64,000 bases of DNA from Vibrio agarilyticus. Its GTDB lineage: Bacteria; Pseudomonadota; Gammaproteobacteria; Enterobacterales; Vibrionaceae. The DNA lies in the NCBI RefSeq assembly GCF_012641465.1, contig NZ_JABAIK010000016.1:38465-102464 (forward strand), in the 5' to 3' direction. The stretch's first letter is position 1, and the number at the start of each line of letters is the position of its first letter. The position numbers and the translations under genes are program-made. A model generated the notes under the pieces. It did no database searches, had not been told where the DNA came from, and worked only from the letters and a program-made list of their open reading frames with translations. Below, piece after piece: positions 1 to 9,943 of the stretch.

Positions 1-292
1 GGCCTCGGGTGACATTGTCGTTGATCAAGGCGCGGTAAAAGCGATGCAAACCAAAGGCAGCAGTTTGCTGGCAAAAGGGGTGGTGCATGTACGGGGTAAT
101 TTTGCGCGAGGTGAAGTGGCGCGCGTGACCGATGCTCAAGGCGTTTTAATTGCTCGTGGTATTGTCAGTTACTCAAGTGAAGATTTAAGCAAAATCGCCG
201 GATGTCACAGTAAAGAGTTCATCACATTGATCGGTCACGATTACGGCGCAGAAGTGATTCATCGTGACGACATGGTCGTGATCACCGAATAA
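1..292 (+). CDS. proB: Glutamate 5-kinase, C-terminal part (truncated by window edge)
   Basis: Only the end of the gene is present; the reading frame is open from base 2. The visible ~96 residues match the PUA domain that ends bacterial ProB, with the family's [11 protein letters not shown] stretch and an RG(I/V)VSYSSEDL motif. ProB phosphorylates glutamate, the first and feedback-inhibited step of proline synthesis in the cytoplasm. The stop lies 15 bases before proA, so the two form the usual proBA operon. The catalytic amino-acid kinase domain is outside the window. Confidence 0.93.
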   Translation, partial: ASGDIVVDQGAVKAMQTKGSSLLAKGVVHVRGNFARGEVARVTDAQGVLIARGIVSYSSEDLSKIAGCHSKEFITLIGHDYGAEVIHRDDMVVITE

Positions 293-307
293 TCGTAAGG
301 AGGCGAT

Positions 308-1558
308 ATGGATTTAATTGAATTAGGTAAAGCGGCCAAGTCGGCGGCTTTTCATCTTGCGACGGCATCGACCGCACAAAAAAATCGAGCACTGGCCATC
401 ATTGCCGATGAGCTAGAGGCACATCAAGAGATCATTCTAGCGGCGAATGCCAAAGACATTGAGCTGGGTCGTGCTTCAGGTATGACTGATGCGCTGCTAG
501 ATCGTCTGTTACTCAATGAAACTCGGCTTATCGGCATTGCAAACGATGTGCGCAATGTGATTCAACTGAATGACCCTGTGGGCAGCGAAATTGACAGTCG
601 AGTGCTGGAAAATGGCATGTCACTGGCGCGTCGCCGCGTGCCGCTGGGTGTGGTGGGGGTGATCTATGAAGCGCGCCCTAATGTCACGATAGACATTGCA
701 GCCTTGTGTTTGAAAACGGGGAACGCCAGCATTCTACGCGGAGGAAAAGAGACCTTTTTCTCGAATATGGCACTTGTTGAAGTGATCCAAAACGCCCTAG
801 CAAAGGCGGAGTTACCCGCCGCATCGGTGCAATATATTGAAAAGCCAGATCGTGAATTGGTATCGCAACTGCTCAAACTGGATCAGTATGTGGATATGAT
901 CATTCCGCGTGGTGGTGCGGGTTTACACAAAATGTGCAAAGAAAATAGCACAATTCCGGTGATCATCGGCGGATTTGGTATCAGTCATATTTTTGTCGAT
1001 GAATCCGCAGATTTAACCAAATCACTGGCGGTGATAGACAACGCGAAAATGCAGCGCCCTTCAGCGTGCAATGCTCTTGATACCTTATTGGTTCACCAAG
1101 CGGTTGCCGCGCAGTTATTACCGCAGTTAGCTGAGCGCTTAAGCGATAAATTAACGTTTGTTGCCACCCCTGAGGCATACCGCTTACTTGAAGGTGTGGC
1201 AATGCGACGTGAAGCGCAAGCGGGCGATTTTGATACCGAATGGCTGAGTTACACCCTTGGGGTCAAAGTGGTTGCGTCACTTGATGAGGCGATTGAACAC
1301 ATGCGTGAGCACAATGCCAGCCACTCGGATGCCATTTTGACGCGCGATCTGTTCAACGCAGAGCGCTTTATCAACTCAGTCGACTCCGCAGCAGTGTACG
1401 TTAATGCGTCAACGCGCTTTACCGACGGAGCTCAATTTGGTCTTGGCGCCGAAGTGGCGGTATCGACCCAGAAACTTCACGCACGTGGGCCTATGGGGCT
1501 TGAGGAGCTTACCTCGTATAAATGGGTTGGCAAAGCCGACTATCTCATTCGCAGTTAA
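308..1558 (+). CDS. proA: Gamma-glutamyl phosphate reductase
   Basis: ProA reduces gamma-glutamyl phosphate to glutamate semialdehyde with NADPH, the second step of proline synthesis. The 416-residue length is normal. It has an aldehyde-dehydrogenase fold with the motif [14 protein letters not shown] and the catalytic cysteine at residue 254 in [10 protein letters not shown]. The ATG is preceded by AGGAGG (bases 299-304), which supports this start. It follows proB closely, and a strong hairpin terminator follows at 1606. Confidence 0.97.
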   Translation: MDLIELGKAAKSAAFHLATASTAQKNRALAIIADELEAHQEIILAANAKDIELGRASGMTDALLDRLLLNETRLIGIANDVRNVIQLNDPVGSEIDSRVLENGMSLARRRVPLGVVGVIYEARPNVTIDIAALCLKTGNASILRGGKETFFSNMALVEVIQNALAKAELPAASVQYIEKPDRELVSQLLKLDQYVDMIIPRGGAGLHKMCKENSTIPVIIGGFGISHIFVDESADLTKSLAVIDNAKMQRPSACNALDTLLVHQAVAAQLLPQLAERLSDKLTFVATPEAYRLLEGVAMRREAQAGDFDTEWLSYTLGVKVVASLDEAIEHMREHNASHSDAILTRDLFNAERFINSVDSAAVYVNASTRFTDGAQFGLGAEVAVSTQKLHARGPMGLEELTSYKWVGKADYLIRS

Positions 1559-1605
1559 GAGCGATATGCTTTCAACGGTAGCGTGTTGAAGTATCAATCG
1601 AGATA

Positions 1606-1640
1606 AAGAAGGGAAGCGAGCGGCTTCCCTTCTTGGTTTT
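1606..1640 (+). terminator. Rho-independent terminator after proBA
   Basis: A perfect 12-bp stem (1606-1617 with 1623-1634), a 5-base loop and a trailing GGTTTT lie 48 bases after the proA stop. This is the likely end of the proBA transcript, ahead of nrdR. Confidence 0.8.
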
Positions 1641-1760
1641 ACCAATTAAATGCGAGTGGCATGGGATCTCGCCAAAGAGCACGAAACAAACCTATCGTGA
1701 ATGATGACTTGGGGATAGCAATTCCGCTACACTGGCACGGTAATTAATTTTGGAGGTGTT

Positions 1761-2210
1761 ATGCATTGTCCTTTTTGTTGTGAAAACGACACCAAGGTAA
1801 TTGATTCTCGACTGGTTGCCGATGGTCATCAAGTGCGTCGCCGACGTCAATGTTTGGCGTGTAACGAGCGCTTTACTACTTTTGAGACTGCTGAATTAGT
1901 CATGCCAAAAGTGATCAAATCCAATGGCAATCGTGAACCGTTTGACGAAGATAAAATGGTGAATGGTATTCAACGCGCATTAGAAAAAAGGCCTGTGAGC
2001 GCCGATGCGGTTGAATTGGCGATCAGTATGATCAAATCACAATTACGCGCGACGGGCGAACGTGAGGTGCCGAGCGAGATGATTGGTAATTTGGTGATGG
2101 ATCAACTGAAAGATTTGGATAAAGTGGCGTTTATTCGTTTTGCCTCGGTATATCGTAGCTTTGAAGACATTCGAGAGTTTGGCGAAGAGATCGCGAAACT
2201 GGAAGATTAA
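1761..2210 (+). CDS. nrdR: Transcriptional repressor NrdR
   Basis: NrdR is the ATP/dATP-sensing repressor of ribonucleotide reductase genes. The 149-residue protein starts with the diagnostic zinc ribbon (CPFC at residues 3-6 and CLAC at about 31-34) followed by the RFTTFE motif and an ATP-cone domain. The start has the Shine-Dalgarno TGGAGGTG at 1751-1758. It leads the riboflavin operon: ribD begins 3 bases after its stop. This nrdR-rib arrangement is common in gammaproteobacteria. Confidence 0.97.
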   Translation: MHCPFCCENDTKVIDSRLVADGHQVRRRRQCLACNERFTTFETAELVMPKVIKSNGNREPFDEDKMVNGIQRALEKRPVSADAVELAISMIKSQLRATGEREVPSEMIGNLVMDQLKDLDKVAFIRFASVYRSFEDIREFGEEIAKLED

Positions 2211-2213
2211 GCA

Positions 2214-3347
2214 ATGACAGAATTTCAAGGAAATTCACGACAGGCTGAGCCTTGGAGCGCGTTTGATCACCAAATGATGGCGCGCGCCATTGGGTTGGCT
2301 AAGCGGGGCCAATTTACCACAGCGCCGAATCCAAATGTCGGTTGCGTATTGGTGAAAGAGCGCTGCATCGTGGGTGAAGGGTATCATCACCGCGCGGGTG
2401 AGCCTCATGCGGAAGTTCATGCGCTGCGAATGGCGGGCGACAAAGCGCGCGGCGCGACGGCTTATGTGACGCTGGAGCCATGCTCTCATTATGGCCGCAC
2501 GCCGCCTTGTGCCAAAGGTCTGATTGAAGCGGGTGTGGCTCGCGTGGTGTGTGCGATGCAAGACCCAAACCCGCAAGTGGCTGGCCGAGGGATCGCGATG
2601 CTGCGCGAGGCCGGTGTTGAAGTCTCTGTCGGCCTACTCGAAAGCGACGCGAGAGCGTTGAATCCAGCCTTTATTAAGCGAATGCAAACGGGCCTGCCGT
2701 GGGTGCAGTTAAAGATGGCCGCCAGTCTCGATGGACAAACTGCTTTGGCAAATGGTGCCAGCCAATGGATAACCAGCCCACAAGCGCGTCAAGATGTGCA
2801 GCGTTATCGCGCGCAAGCTGGGGCGATTTTGTCCACCAGTCAAACCGTGCTTGCTGATAATGCCTCGTTGAACGTGCGTTGGCACGATTTACCTTTGAAT
2901 GTTCAAGCCCATTACCCACAAACTCAATTGCGCCAACCGCTGCGCGTCATTCTTGATGCCAAACAGCGTTTAACCGCCGATTTGAAATTGTTTGATGGAG
3001 AAGGGGAACGGTTGATTTTATCCCCCGAGCACCCTGATTTTGCAACCTTGGGTTGTTCAACTCAAGGATTTGATTTAGCGGTAACGCTTGAGTATTTGGT
3101 GAGTCAGCACAATATCAATCATCTGTGGGTTGAAGCGGGGGCAACGCTGGCAAGTGGGCTGTTAAAGGCAGGCCTTGTCGATGAACTCATTGTTTATCTC
3201 GCCCCCAAATTAATGGGAAGCGATGGCCGAGGTTTGATTGGCGCGCTTGGTTTAACTCAGATGTCCAAGGCTATCGATTTACACTGGCGTGATATTCGTC
3301 AAATTGGCCCCGATTTGCGTTTAACCGCCAGTTTATCCGCATCGTAA
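2214..3347 (+). CDS. ribD: Bifunctional diaminohydroxyphosphoribosylaminopyrimidine deaminase / 5-amino-6-(5-phosphoribosylamino)uracil reductase
   Basis: RibD carries out the deamination and side-chain reduction steps of riboflavin synthesis. The N-terminal half is a cytidine-deaminase-like domain with the zinc motif HAE near residue 65 and PCSHYGRTPPC near 90-101. The C-terminal half (from about residue 150) is the reductase, with QLKMAASLDGQTA and a closing LWVEAGATLASGLL segment. The 377-residue length is usual. It sits between nrdR and riboflavin synthase on one strand. Confidence 0.96.
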   Translation: MTEFQGNSRQAEPWSAFDHQMMARAIGLAKRGQFTTAPNPNVGCVLVKERCIVGEGYHHRAGEPHAEVHALRMAGDKARGATAYVTLEPCSHYGRTPPCAKGLIEAGVARVVCAMQDPNPQVAGRGIAMLREAGVEVSVGLLESDARALNPAFIKRMQTGLPWVQLKMAASLDGQTALANGASQWITSPQARQDVQRYRAQAGAILSTSQTVLADNASLNVRWHDLPLNVQAHYPQTQLRQPLRVILDAKQRLTADLKLFDGEGERLILSPEHPDFATLGCSTQGFDLAVTLEYLVSQHNINHLWVEAGATLASGLLKAGLVDELIVYLAPKLMGSDGRGLIGALGLTQMSKAIDLHWRDIRQIGPDLRLTASLSAS

Positions 3348-3400
3348 AGATCGCGGTTTGTGCTCTAGCGTGAGCCACTTTTAAAGAGTAAGAATGATCA

Positions 3401-4066
3401 ATGTTTACCGGAATTATTGAAGCAGTAGGAACCCTTGCGGCCATCACCCCTCGAGGTGAAGACATTAGCGTGACCGTTGATGTGGGCAAGCTCGATATGA
3501 GTGATGTTAAGCTGGGCGATAGCATCGCGACCAACGGCGTTTGTCTCACCGTTGTCGATTTTGGCGCGCGGCGCTTTAGTGCGGATTTGTCGCTGGAAAC
3601 ATTGAGCAAAACAGGGTTTGCTCAAGCCGAGGTGGGCGACAAGGTCAATTTAGAAAAAGCGATGCTGCCAACCACCCGCTTTGGCGGTCACATTGTGTCT
3701 GGGCATGTGGATGGCGTGGGTGAAATTATTGAACGTCATCATGTGGGACGCGCCATTGAATTTTGGGTCGCGATGCCTAGTTCGTTGAGCCGATATGTGG
3801 CCGAAAAAGGGTCGATTACCGTAGACGGTATCAGTTTAACCGTCAACGCATTACGCGAAGACGCGTTTAAGCTGACAATCGTGCCTCACACCAGCGATGA
3901 AACTACGATAAGCCAATTCTCAGTGGGGCGCCGAGTAAACCTTGAAGTGGATGTTCTAGCGCGCTATATGGAGCGACTGCTTACTGGCACTCAACGCGAT
4001 GATAATGCATCCAGCTCATCGTCTCGATTAACGCTTGAATTTTTACAACAAAACGGCTTTGCCTAA
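3401..4066 (+). CDS. ribE: Riboflavin synthase, alpha chain
   Basis: This enzyme dismutates two 6,7-dimethyl-8-ribityllumazine molecules to riboflavin. It begins with the family's MFTGIIEAVG signature and has two repeated lumazine-binding barrels; the second begins around residue 97 with FGGHIVSGHVDGVG. The length of 221 is typical. It lies in the rib operon, 23 bases before the DHBP synthase gene. The symbol is ribE in most vibrios and ribC in E. coli. Confidence 0.95.
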   Translation: MFTGIIEAVGTLAAITPRGEDISVTVDVGKLDMSDVKLGDSIATNGVCLTVVDFGARRFSADLSLETLSKTGFAQAEVGDKVNLEKAMLPTTRFGGHIVSGHVDGVGEIIERHHVGRAIEFWVAMPSSLSRYVAEKGSITVDGISLTVNALREDAFKLTIVPHTSDETTISQFSVGRRVNLEVDVLARYMERLLTGTQRDDNASSSSSRLTLEFLQQNGFA

Positions 4067-4089
4067 TTCATTATCAATAGGACGTAATT

Positions 4090-5202
4090 ATGGCCATTAG
4101 TACGCCAAAAGAAATTATTGAAGATATTCGCGCCGGAAAAATGGTAATTTTGATGGACGATGAGGATCGTGAAAACGAAGGCGATCTGATCATGGCAGCC
4201 GAGTGCATTACACCGGAAGCAATTAATTTTATGGCAACGCATGGCCGCGGTTTGATCTGTTTGACCATGACAAAAGCCCGTTGTCAGCATTTGGGCTTGC
4301 CACCAATGGTGCAAGACAATAATGCCCAATACACCACTAACTTCACGGTATCGATTGAGGCCGCTGAAGGGGTGACTACGGGCATTTCGGCCGCCGACCG
4401 CGCGCGCACAGTGCAAGCTGCTGTTGCGCCTAACGCGAAAGCGGCCGATCTGGTTCAGCCGGGCCATATTTTCCCATTGGCTGCCCAAGAAGGTGGCGTG
4501 TTAACGCGCGCGGGCCATACCGAAGCCGGATGCGATTTGGCACGTTTAGCTGGGTTTGAGCCTGCGTCCGTGATTGTGGAAATTTTAAACGACGATGGCA
4601 CCATGGCTCGTCGCCCTGATCTTGAAGTGTTTGCTGAAAAGCATGGCATCAAATTGGGTACCATCGCGGATTTGATTGAATACCGCAACAACACCGAAAC
4701 GACGATTGAACGCGTTGCTCAGTGTCGTTTGCCAACCGAGTTCGGTGAATTTGACTTAGTCACTTACCGTGATGTCATCGATAACCAAATTCATTATGCG
4801 CTTCAAAAAGGCGTTATTACGTCTGAGCAGCCACCTTTGGTTCGTGTACACTTACAAGATACCTTCACCGACTTGTTGCGCAGTGACCGCAATGCAGAGC
4901 GCAGTTGGACACTCGAAAGTGCAATGAAACGCATTGGCGAACAAGGCGGCGTGTTGGTGATTTTGGCTAACGAAGAGTCACCGGAGCTGCTGATTCACCG
5001 CATTAAAATGTTTGAAGCGCAAGACAGTGGTCAAGCGCCGACCATGGCAAAAAAGCAGGGCACCTCACGCCGTGTTGGTCTAGGCTCACAAATTCTGGCC
5101 GATCTTGGAGTGACCGATATGCGTTTACTTTCATCAACGGATAAGAAATATCACGCTTTGGGTGGCTTTGGCCTGAATGTGGTTGAGACTGTGTGTGAAT
5201 AA
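4090..5202 (+). CDS. RibBX-type 3,4-dihydroxy-2-butanone 4-phosphate synthase with non-catalytic GTP cyclohydrolase II-like half
   Basis: Residues 1 to about 200 form a complete DHBP synthase with [19 protein letters not shown] and a RAGHTEA motif, which makes the four-carbon unit of riboflavin from ribulose 5-phosphate. The remaining ~170 residues align with GTP cyclohydrolase II but lack its zinc cysteines. The SEC that follows VRVH in active RibA reads LQD here, the RCDCG region reads SDRNAERS, and the RQEGR segment reads ANEESPE. This matches the described RibBX variant rather than a true RibBA, so a separate ribA elsewhere is expected. It is often annotated ribBA. Confidence 0.9.
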   Translation: MAISTPKEIIEDIRAGKMVILMDDEDRENEGDLIMAAECITPEAINFMATHGRGLICLTMTKARCQHLGLPPMVQDNNAQYTTNFTVSIEAAEGVTTGISAADRARTVQAAVAPNAKAADLVQPGHIFPLAAQEGGVLTRAGHTEAGCDLARLAGFEPASVIVEILNDDGTMARRPDLEVFAEKHGIKLGTIADLIEYRNNTETTIERVAQCRLPTEFGEFDLVTYRDVIDNQIHYALQKGVITSEQPPLVRVHLQDTFTDLLRSDRNAERSWTLESAMKRIGEQGGVLVILANEESPELLIHRIKMFEAQDSGQAPTMAKKQGTSRRVGLGSQILADLGVTDMRLLSSTDKKYHALGGFGLNVVETVCE

Positions 5203-5265
5203 TTCACGTCATGCTTACCGCGTGTGATGTCGTTTATCGAGTATCGTGACACACCAAAACTCAGT

Positions 5266-5293
5266 AAAAGGGCGCAATATTGCGCCTTTTTAA
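5266..5293 (+). terminator. Hairpin with T-run between ribBX and ribH
   Basis: A 12-bp stem (AAAAGGGCGCAA / TTGCGCCTTTTT, one G-U pair) sits 64 bases after the ribBX stop. It looks like an intrinsic terminator and divides the rib cluster into two transcription units or attenuates read-through. Confidence 0.7.
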
Positions 5294-5330
5294 TGAGTTA
5301 AATTTCCATTAGAATTCGCGCGCCGAATTG

Positions 5331-5339
5331 TGCTAGAAT
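5331..5339 (+). promoter_or_regulatory. Probable extended -10 promoter for ribH-nusB
   Basis: TGC-TAGAAT is an extended -10 element 38 bases upstream of ribH and just after the terminator-like hairpin. No good -35 hexamer is visible at the usual spacing. It would allow ribH-nusB transcription independently of upstream rib genes. Confidence 0.45.
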
Positions 5340-5376
5340 CCGGCGATTCTCACTATGACAAGTTAAAGGAAAGCGT

Positions 5377-5847
5377 ATGCAAGTGATCGAGGGTGGATTC
5401 CCAGCGCCGGAAGCAAAAATTGCGATTGTGATCTCTCGTTTCAACAGTTTTATTAACGAAAGCCTACTCGCAGGTGCTATCGATACTTTGAAACGTCACG
5501 GGCAAGTGCGTGATGAGAATATCACTGTTGTGCGTTGTCCTGGTGCGGTTGAGCTACCATTGGTTGCTCAGCGTGTTGCAAAAACAGGCAAATTTGACGC
5601 TATCGTATCGCTTGGTACAGTGATCCGTGGTGGTACGCCACACTTTGACTATGTATGTAGTGAATGTAACAAAGGTTTGGCTCAAGTGTCTTTGGAATAC
5701 AGTCTTCCAGTGGCATTTGGTGTTTTGACCGTTGATACTATCGATCAAGCTATTGAACGCGCGGGAACCAAGGCTGGTAATAAAGGAGCAGAAGCTGCTC
5801 TTAGCGCACTTGAAATGATTAATGTTCTTTCTGAAATTGATTCCTAA
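5377..5847 (+). CDS. ribH: 6,7-dimethyl-8-ribityllumazine synthase
   Basis: RibH condenses the DHBP product with the RibD-derived pyrimidine to lumazine, the substrate of riboflavin synthase. The 156-residue protein shows the family motifs GAVELPL and [14 protein letters not shown], the latter with the catalytic histidine. The start follows TTAAAGGAAAG, a good ribosome site. It is followed by nusB after 12 bases, the standard ribH-nusB pair. Confidence 0.97.
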   Translation: MQVIEGGFPAPEAKIAIVISRFNSFINESLLAGAIDTLKRHGQVRDENITVVRCPGAVELPLVAQRVAKTGKFDAIVSLGTVIRGGTPHFDYVCSECNKGLAQVSLEYSLPVAFGVLTVDTIDQAIERAGTKAGNKGAEAALSALEMINVLSEIDS

Positions 5848-5859
5848 TGGGGGCCTAGT

Positions 5860-6315
5860 GTGAAACCAGCCGCACGCCGTAACGCACGTCAATTTGCTCT
5901 ACAAGCGATCTACTCTTGGCAAATTACTAAAGAGAATGTCGCCACTATCGAGCAACAATTTTTATCTGGCGACAAGTACGATGACGAAGAACTTCGTGCT
6001 ACTGAGCCAGCCCTTGTTGCGCCAGAAACTGACGTTGCCTATTTCCGTGATTTATTGACCGGTGTTGTGCTTAGCCACACAGAGCTGGATTGTAAGATCC
6101 GCCCTTATACATCACGTCCAATGCAAGATCTTGATATGATGGAGCTTGCACTGCTGCGTCTCGCAATGTACGAGATGACACGCCGCGATGATGTCCCTTA
6201 CAAAGTGGTCATCAACGAAGCTATTGAACTGGCAAAAGTGTTTGCTGCGGAAGATAGCCATAAATTTGTTAATGGTGTACTGGATAAAGCTGCGCCTCAC
6301 GTGCGTAAGAAATAA
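5860..6315 (+). CDS. nusB: Transcription antitermination factor NusB
   Basis: NusB binds boxA RNA together with NusE (ribosomal S10) and promotes rRNA antitermination. The start is GTG at 5860, giving [20 protein letters not shown], the classic N-terminus. The 151-residue all-helical protein has the conserved [13 protein letters not shown] and FVNGVLD segments near its end. It is followed by a terminator-like hairpin before thiL. Confidence 0.96.
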   Translation: MKPAARRNARQFALQAIYSWQITKENVATIEQQFLSGDKYDDEELRATEPALVAPETDVAYFRDLLTGVVLSHTELDCKIRPYTSRPMQDLDMMELALLRLAMYEMTRRDDVPYKVVINEAIELAKVFAAEDSHKFVNGVLDKAAPHVRKK

Positions 6316-6334
6316 TTGTCAGTCACAATTATCT

Positions 6335-6360
6335 AAGGTCAGCGTTTGCTGGCCTTTTTT
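6335..6360 (+). terminator. Terminator-like hairpin between nusB and thiL
   Basis: A 9-bp stem (AAGGTCAGC / GCTGGCCTT, one G-U pair) with a 4-base loop is followed by a T-run. It lies 20 bases after nusB and just ahead of the thiL ribosome site, so it probably reduces or ends transcription into thiL-pgpA. Confidence 0.65.
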
Positions 6361-6385
6361 ATTCTCCAACAACAGGAAGGGTGCT

Positions 6386-7366
6386 GTGACGAGTGAATTT
6401 GGATTGATTGAGCGTTATTTCGTTGGGCGACAACCCTCACGCCCAGATGTCGTGCTTGCCGCTGGCGATGATTGTGCCTTAGTGGAGGTGCCAGCCGGCT
6501 ATCAAGTGGCGATCAGTACCGACAGTGTGGTTGCAGGGACCCATTTTTTGGCGAATGCTGATCCTGCGGCCATTGCGCATAAAGCATTGGCCTCAAACTT
6601 AAGTGATTTGGCAGCAATGGGGGCAACGCCAGCTTGGGTCTCACTCGCGTTAACCTTGCCAAATGTCGATGAAGCTTGGCTTTCCCGTTTTTGTGACGCT
6701 TTTTTTGCCCTTGCTGATCAGCATCAGCTGCAATTGATTGGTGGTGACACCACCAAAGGGCCACTGGCGATTACGCTGACGGTGCAAGGGCTCGTGCCGG
6801 TTGGGCAAGCGTTGCGCCGCTCTGGCGCGAGTGTGGGCGATGGCATCTATGTCACAGGTTCGCTCGGGGAAGCAAAGGCCGGACTGGACGTGATTTTACA
6901 CCCTGATCAGCACCGTGAAACAGAGGCGCAAACCTTGGTAGATGCTCATTATTTTAGTGAACCTCGAGTGGCGATAGGCCAGGCATTGCGCGGTCTTGCC
7001 AGTGCAGCGATTGATATTTCTGATGGCCTCATTGCTGATCTAGGCCATATTCTCGAGCGCTCCCAATGTGGTGCTAAGATCAATATCAGCCAACTTCCTA
7101 TTTCTGCCTCATTGGCGCAATTCTTGCGAGAACGATCTCGCGCGTTACAATACGCTTTAACCAGCGGTGAGGAGTATGAGCTTTGCTTTACTGCTGCGGC
7201 CGACCATGACACTGCCGTTATGGCAATTGCTCAATCCTTGTCAGTGCCTATCACTCGCATTGGTGAAATTACTCAGACAGGGCAAATTGAACTTCACGAT
7301 GATGGCGCCGCGCTGGATTGGCAATTAACCGGCTTTGATCACTTTAAGGATGAGAATAATGAGTGA
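6386..7366 (+). CDS. thiL: Thiamine-monophosphate kinase
   Basis: ThiL phosphorylates thiamine monophosphate to the cofactor thiamine diphosphate. I place the start at GTG 6386 (VTSEFGLIERYF), preceded by AGGAAGG at 6374-6380. The longer open frame back to 6188 runs through nusB and carries no ThiL sequence. The 326-residue protein has an AIR-synthase-like fold with GDDCALVEV near residue 30 and the ATP/metal motif GGDTTKG near 120. It overlaps pgpA by 8 bases. Confidence 0.95.
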   Translation: MTSEFGLIERYFVGRQPSRPDVVLAAGDDCALVEVPAGYQVAISTDSVVAGTHFLANADPAAIAHKALASNLSDLAAMGATPAWVSLALTLPNVDEAWLSRFCDAFFALADQHQLQLIGGDTTKGPLAITLTVQGLVPVGQALRRSGASVGDGIYVTGSLGEAKAGLDVILHPDQHRETEAQTLVDAHYFSEPRVAIGQALRGLASAAIDISDGLIADLGHILERSQCGAKINISQLPISASLAQFLRERSRALQYALTSGEEYELCFTAAADHDTAVMAIAQSLSVPITRIGEITQTGQIELHDDGAALDWQLTGFDHFKDENNE

Positions 7367-7865
7367 CCCATTAGCGCAGATTTCGTTAAAGAACCCATGG
7401 CACCTACTTGCAACGGGGTTTGGTAGTGGTTTATCCCCTTTGGTTCCCGGAACCATGGGAACGCTGGCGGCAGTGCCGTTTTTTCTTTTATTGGCGCAAT
7501 TGCCAATAAGCGTTTATTTGGTGATTGTGGTAGTGGGCTTTGCGCTTGGCGTTAAGCTGTGCGCGGTAACATCACATGATATGGGAGTGCACGATCACGG
7601 CGCGATTGTCTGGGATGAGTTCATTGGCTTTTGGCTGACGATGACGGTGATGCCCTTGTGTCATATTCCACTGAGTGAGTGGCAATGGATCGTGACCGGC
7701 TTTGTGTTATTTCGACTGTTTGACATGATTAAACCATGGCCAATAAGCTGGCTTGATCGTCACGTACACGGCGGTTTTGGTATTATGGTCGATGACATGA
7801 TTGCTGGTGTCATGGCCGGTTTAGCGCTTTATTTAGTTGGGTTTTATGCGGGTTGGTTAAATTGA
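7359..7865 (+). CDS. pgpA: Phosphatidylglycerophosphatase A
   Basis: PgpA dephosphorylates phosphatidylglycerophosphate to phosphatidylglycerol in the inner membrane. The 168-residue protein has FGSGLSPLVPGTMGTLAA near its start, DHGAIVWDEFIGFW in the middle, the acidic motif DDMIAG near the end, and several membrane segments. ATG 7359 overlaps the thiL stop, which suggests translational coupling; an upstream ATG at 7335 in the same frame would add eight residues. It is the last gene of the nrdR-to-pgpA series. Confidence 0.94.
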   Translation: MSDPLAQISLKNPWHLLATGFGSGLSPLVPGTMGTLAAVPFFLLLAQLPISVYLVIVVVGFALGVKLCAVTSHDMGVHDHGAIVWDEFIGFWLTMTVMPLCHIPLSEWQWIVTGFVLFRLFDMIKPWPISWLDRHVHGGFGIMVDDMIAGVMAGLALYLVGFYAGWLN

Positions 7866-7911
7866 TGCCCTTGAGAATGGTGGCGGCGTAAGCTTGTCTC
7901 GCCGGTCGATT

Positions 7912-7968
7912 TATACCCTTCCCACTTAAATTTGCCGCCTACCTGCATCTTCAAATTGTTTGGGTATA
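7912..7968 (+). repeat. Short (internally deleted) copy of the TATACCC/GGGTATA palindromic repeat
   Basis: It starts TATACCCTTCCCACTT, keeps the internal block GCCGCCTACCTGCATCTTC and ends TTGTTTGGGTATA. Compared with the 127-143-bp copies, the left inner part is missing. It lies between the convergent genes pgpA and dxs. Confidence 0.8.
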
Positions 7969-7989
7969 GACTTGTTTTTAGTTCTTAAC

Positions 7990-8019
7990 ACGCCTCACCG
8001 TCGTTAGAAGGTGAGGCGT
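7990..8019. terminator. Hairpin between convergent pgpA and dxs
   Basis: A perfect 10-bp stem (ACGCCTCACC / GGTGAGGCGT) with a 10-base loop lies 26 bases from the dxs stop. The flanking T-runs are weak, so it may be a bidirectional terminator or only an RNA 3'-end structure. Confidence 0.5.
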
Positions 8020-8045
8020 ATTGAAAGACACAAGCGCTCGCAAGA

Positions 8046-9923
8046 TCAGAGATAATCACGAATGCGAGCTTCAATGCCTTGAGCATCCAACCCAAGCTCG
8101 TGGTGCAGCTCCTCTTGAGTGCCCTGTGCAATAAATTTATCGGGCAAGCCAAGCATTAATATCGGTTTCGGGCACTTTTGCGCCATCAAATATTCTGCTA
8201 CCCCAGAGCCTGCGCCGCCGGCAATGGCGTTCTCTTCTAGCGTGACCAACACATCATGGGTTTGGGCTAATTCAAGAATTAATGACTCATCAAGCGGTTT
8301 AACAAAGCGCATATCTGCAACCGTGGCGTCGAGATTGTCTGCTGCTATAAGGGCGTTAGGTAAAAACGTACCAAAGTTCAAAATCGCAACCTTGGTGGGT
8401 TGCGCCGAGTGAGTGGCGTGTCGAACGATGCGTCCTTTGCCTATTTCGAGCGCAGTAAAGGTTTTTTCAACCGTGACACCCGTACCACTGCCTCGAGGGT
8501 AACGTACCGCGCTTGGGCCTTGATGCTGGTGGCCGGTATAGAGCATTTGGCGACATTCATTTTCATCGCTTGGTGCCATGATCACCATGTTGGGAATGCA
8601 GCGCATGAAGCTAAGATCAAACGCGCCTTGGTGCGTCTGGCCATCTGCACCGACCAATCCCGCACGGTCAATCGCAAACATGACCGGCAAATCCATAATA
8701 GCGACATCGTGGATCAGTTGGTCATAACCGCGCTGTAAAAAGGTTGAATAAATCGCGACAATTGGGTGGTTGCCTGCAATCGCCATGCCGGTCGCAAGTG
8801 TCACTGCGTGCTGCTCTGCAATGGCCACGTCAAAGTACTGCTTTGGAAACTCTTTTGAAAAGCGCACCATACCCGAGCCTTCACGCATGGCCGGCGTAAT
8901 CGCCATCAATTTCGAATCCATTGCTGCCATATCACACAGGAAATCTCCGAAGATATGTGAAAATGTTGGCTTGCTTGCTTTGTTTTTTGGTAGCTTATGC
9001 TGGCTTGGGTCAAATTTCGGTACCGCGTGATATCCGATAGGATCTTTTTCTGCGGGTGCATGACCTTTGCCTTTTTTGGTCATCACATGCAAAAATTGTG
9101 GCCCTTTTAAATCACGCATATTGCGCAAGGTTTTGACCAGCTCCACCACATCGTGGCCATCGACAGGGCCGATATAATTAAAGCCCAACTCTTCAAATAG
9201 TGTACCTGGCGCCACCATGCCTTTGAGATGCTCTTCTGTGCGCCGCATCAGCTCTTTGATGGGGGGAACACCAGCGAGCACTTTTTTACTGCTTTCGCGA
9301 ATCGAGGTGTAAAAATTGCCACTAAGCAGTTGCGCTAAATGTTTGTTCAGCGCGCCGACGTTTTCAGAAATCGACATTTCGTTGTCATTGAGGATCACCA
9401 GCATATCGCTGTGAACATCCCCTGCGTGGTTCATGGCCTCAAATGCCATGCCCGCCGTAATAGCACCATCACCAATCACACTGACGATTTTGCGATTTTT
9501 GCCCTCACGCTCAGCGCAGATAGCCATGCCAAGTCCTGCACTAATAGAGGTTGAAGAGTGCCCTACCGACAATACGTCGTAGACGCTCTCTTCGCGCCAT
9601 GGAAAGGGATGAAGACCTTCTTTTTGACGAATGGTTGAAAGGCGCTCACGGCGACCAGTCAGAATTTTATGCGGGTAGGCTTGGTGACCAACATCCCAAA
9701 TGAGCCGATCAAATGGGGTGTTGTAAACATAATGAAGTGCCACAGTCAGTTCAACCGCGCCAAGGCCCGACGCAAGATGGCCACTGGTTTGACTGACTGA
9801 GTTGAGCAAATAACTTCTTAGCTCATCACACAAGATTGGCAACGTCTCTTTGGGAAGTAGGCGCAATGCGTCCGGATCGTCTGCTAATGCCAGTGTGGGG
9901 TATTTGGAAATATCAAGAGTCAT
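8046..9923 (-). CDS. dxs: 1-deoxy-D-xylulose-5-phosphate synthase
   Basis: Dxs condenses pyruvate and glyceraldehyde 3-phosphate to DXP, the entry step of the MEP isoprenoid pathway and a precursor for thiamine and pyridoxal. The 625-residue transketolase-like protein has the ThDP motif [15 protein letters not shown] near residue 150, [12 protein letters not shown], and the pyrimidine-domain segment [11 protein letters not shown] near 370. It is the last gene of xseB-ispA-dxs, 20 bases after ispA. Confidence 0.97.
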   Translation of the reverse strand: MTLDISKYPTLALADDPDALRLLPKETLPILCDELRSYLLNSVSQTSGHLASGLGAVELTVALHYVYNTPFDRLIWDVGHQAYPHKILTGRRERLSTIRQKEGLHPFPWREESVYDVLSVGHSSTSISAGLGMAICAEREGKNRKIVSVIGDGAITAGMAFEAMNHAGDVHSDMLVILNDNEMSISENVGALNKHLAQLLSGNFYTSIRESSKKVLAGVPPIKELMRRTEEHLKGMVAPGTLFEELGFNYIGPVDGHDVVELVKTLRNMRDLKGPQFLHVMTKKGKGHAPAEKDPIGYHAVPKFDPSQHKLPKNKASKPTFSHIFGDFLCDMAAMDSKLMAITPAMREGSGMVRFSKEFPKQYFDVAIAEQHAVTLATGMAIAGNHPIVAIYSTFLQRGYDQLIHDVAIMDLPVMFAIDRAGLVGADGQTHQGAFDLSFMRCIPNMVIMAPSDENECRQMLYTGHQHQGPSAVRYPRGSGTGVTVEKTFTALEIGKGRIVRHATHSAQPTKVAILNFGTFLPNALIAADNLDATVADMRFVKPLDESLILELAQTHDVLVTLEENAIAGGAGSGVAEYLMAQKCPKPILMLGLPDKFIAQGTQEELHHELGLDAQGIEARIRDYL

Positions 9924-9943
9924 AAATCTGCGCTTTGTTCGAG

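Noticed and set aside
3348-3400. FMN riboswitch in the rib cluster
   Set aside because: Gaps before ribD, ribE and ribBX are too short and lack the conserved RFN elements.
4090-5202. Active bifunctional RibBA
   Set aside because: The zinc cysteines and catalytic residues of GTP cyclohydrolase II are missing from the C-terminal half.
6188-6385. N-terminal extension of thiL reaching into nusB
   Set aside because: The extension is an out-of-frame reading of nusB; GTG 6386 has a good ribosome site and matches ThiL N-termini.
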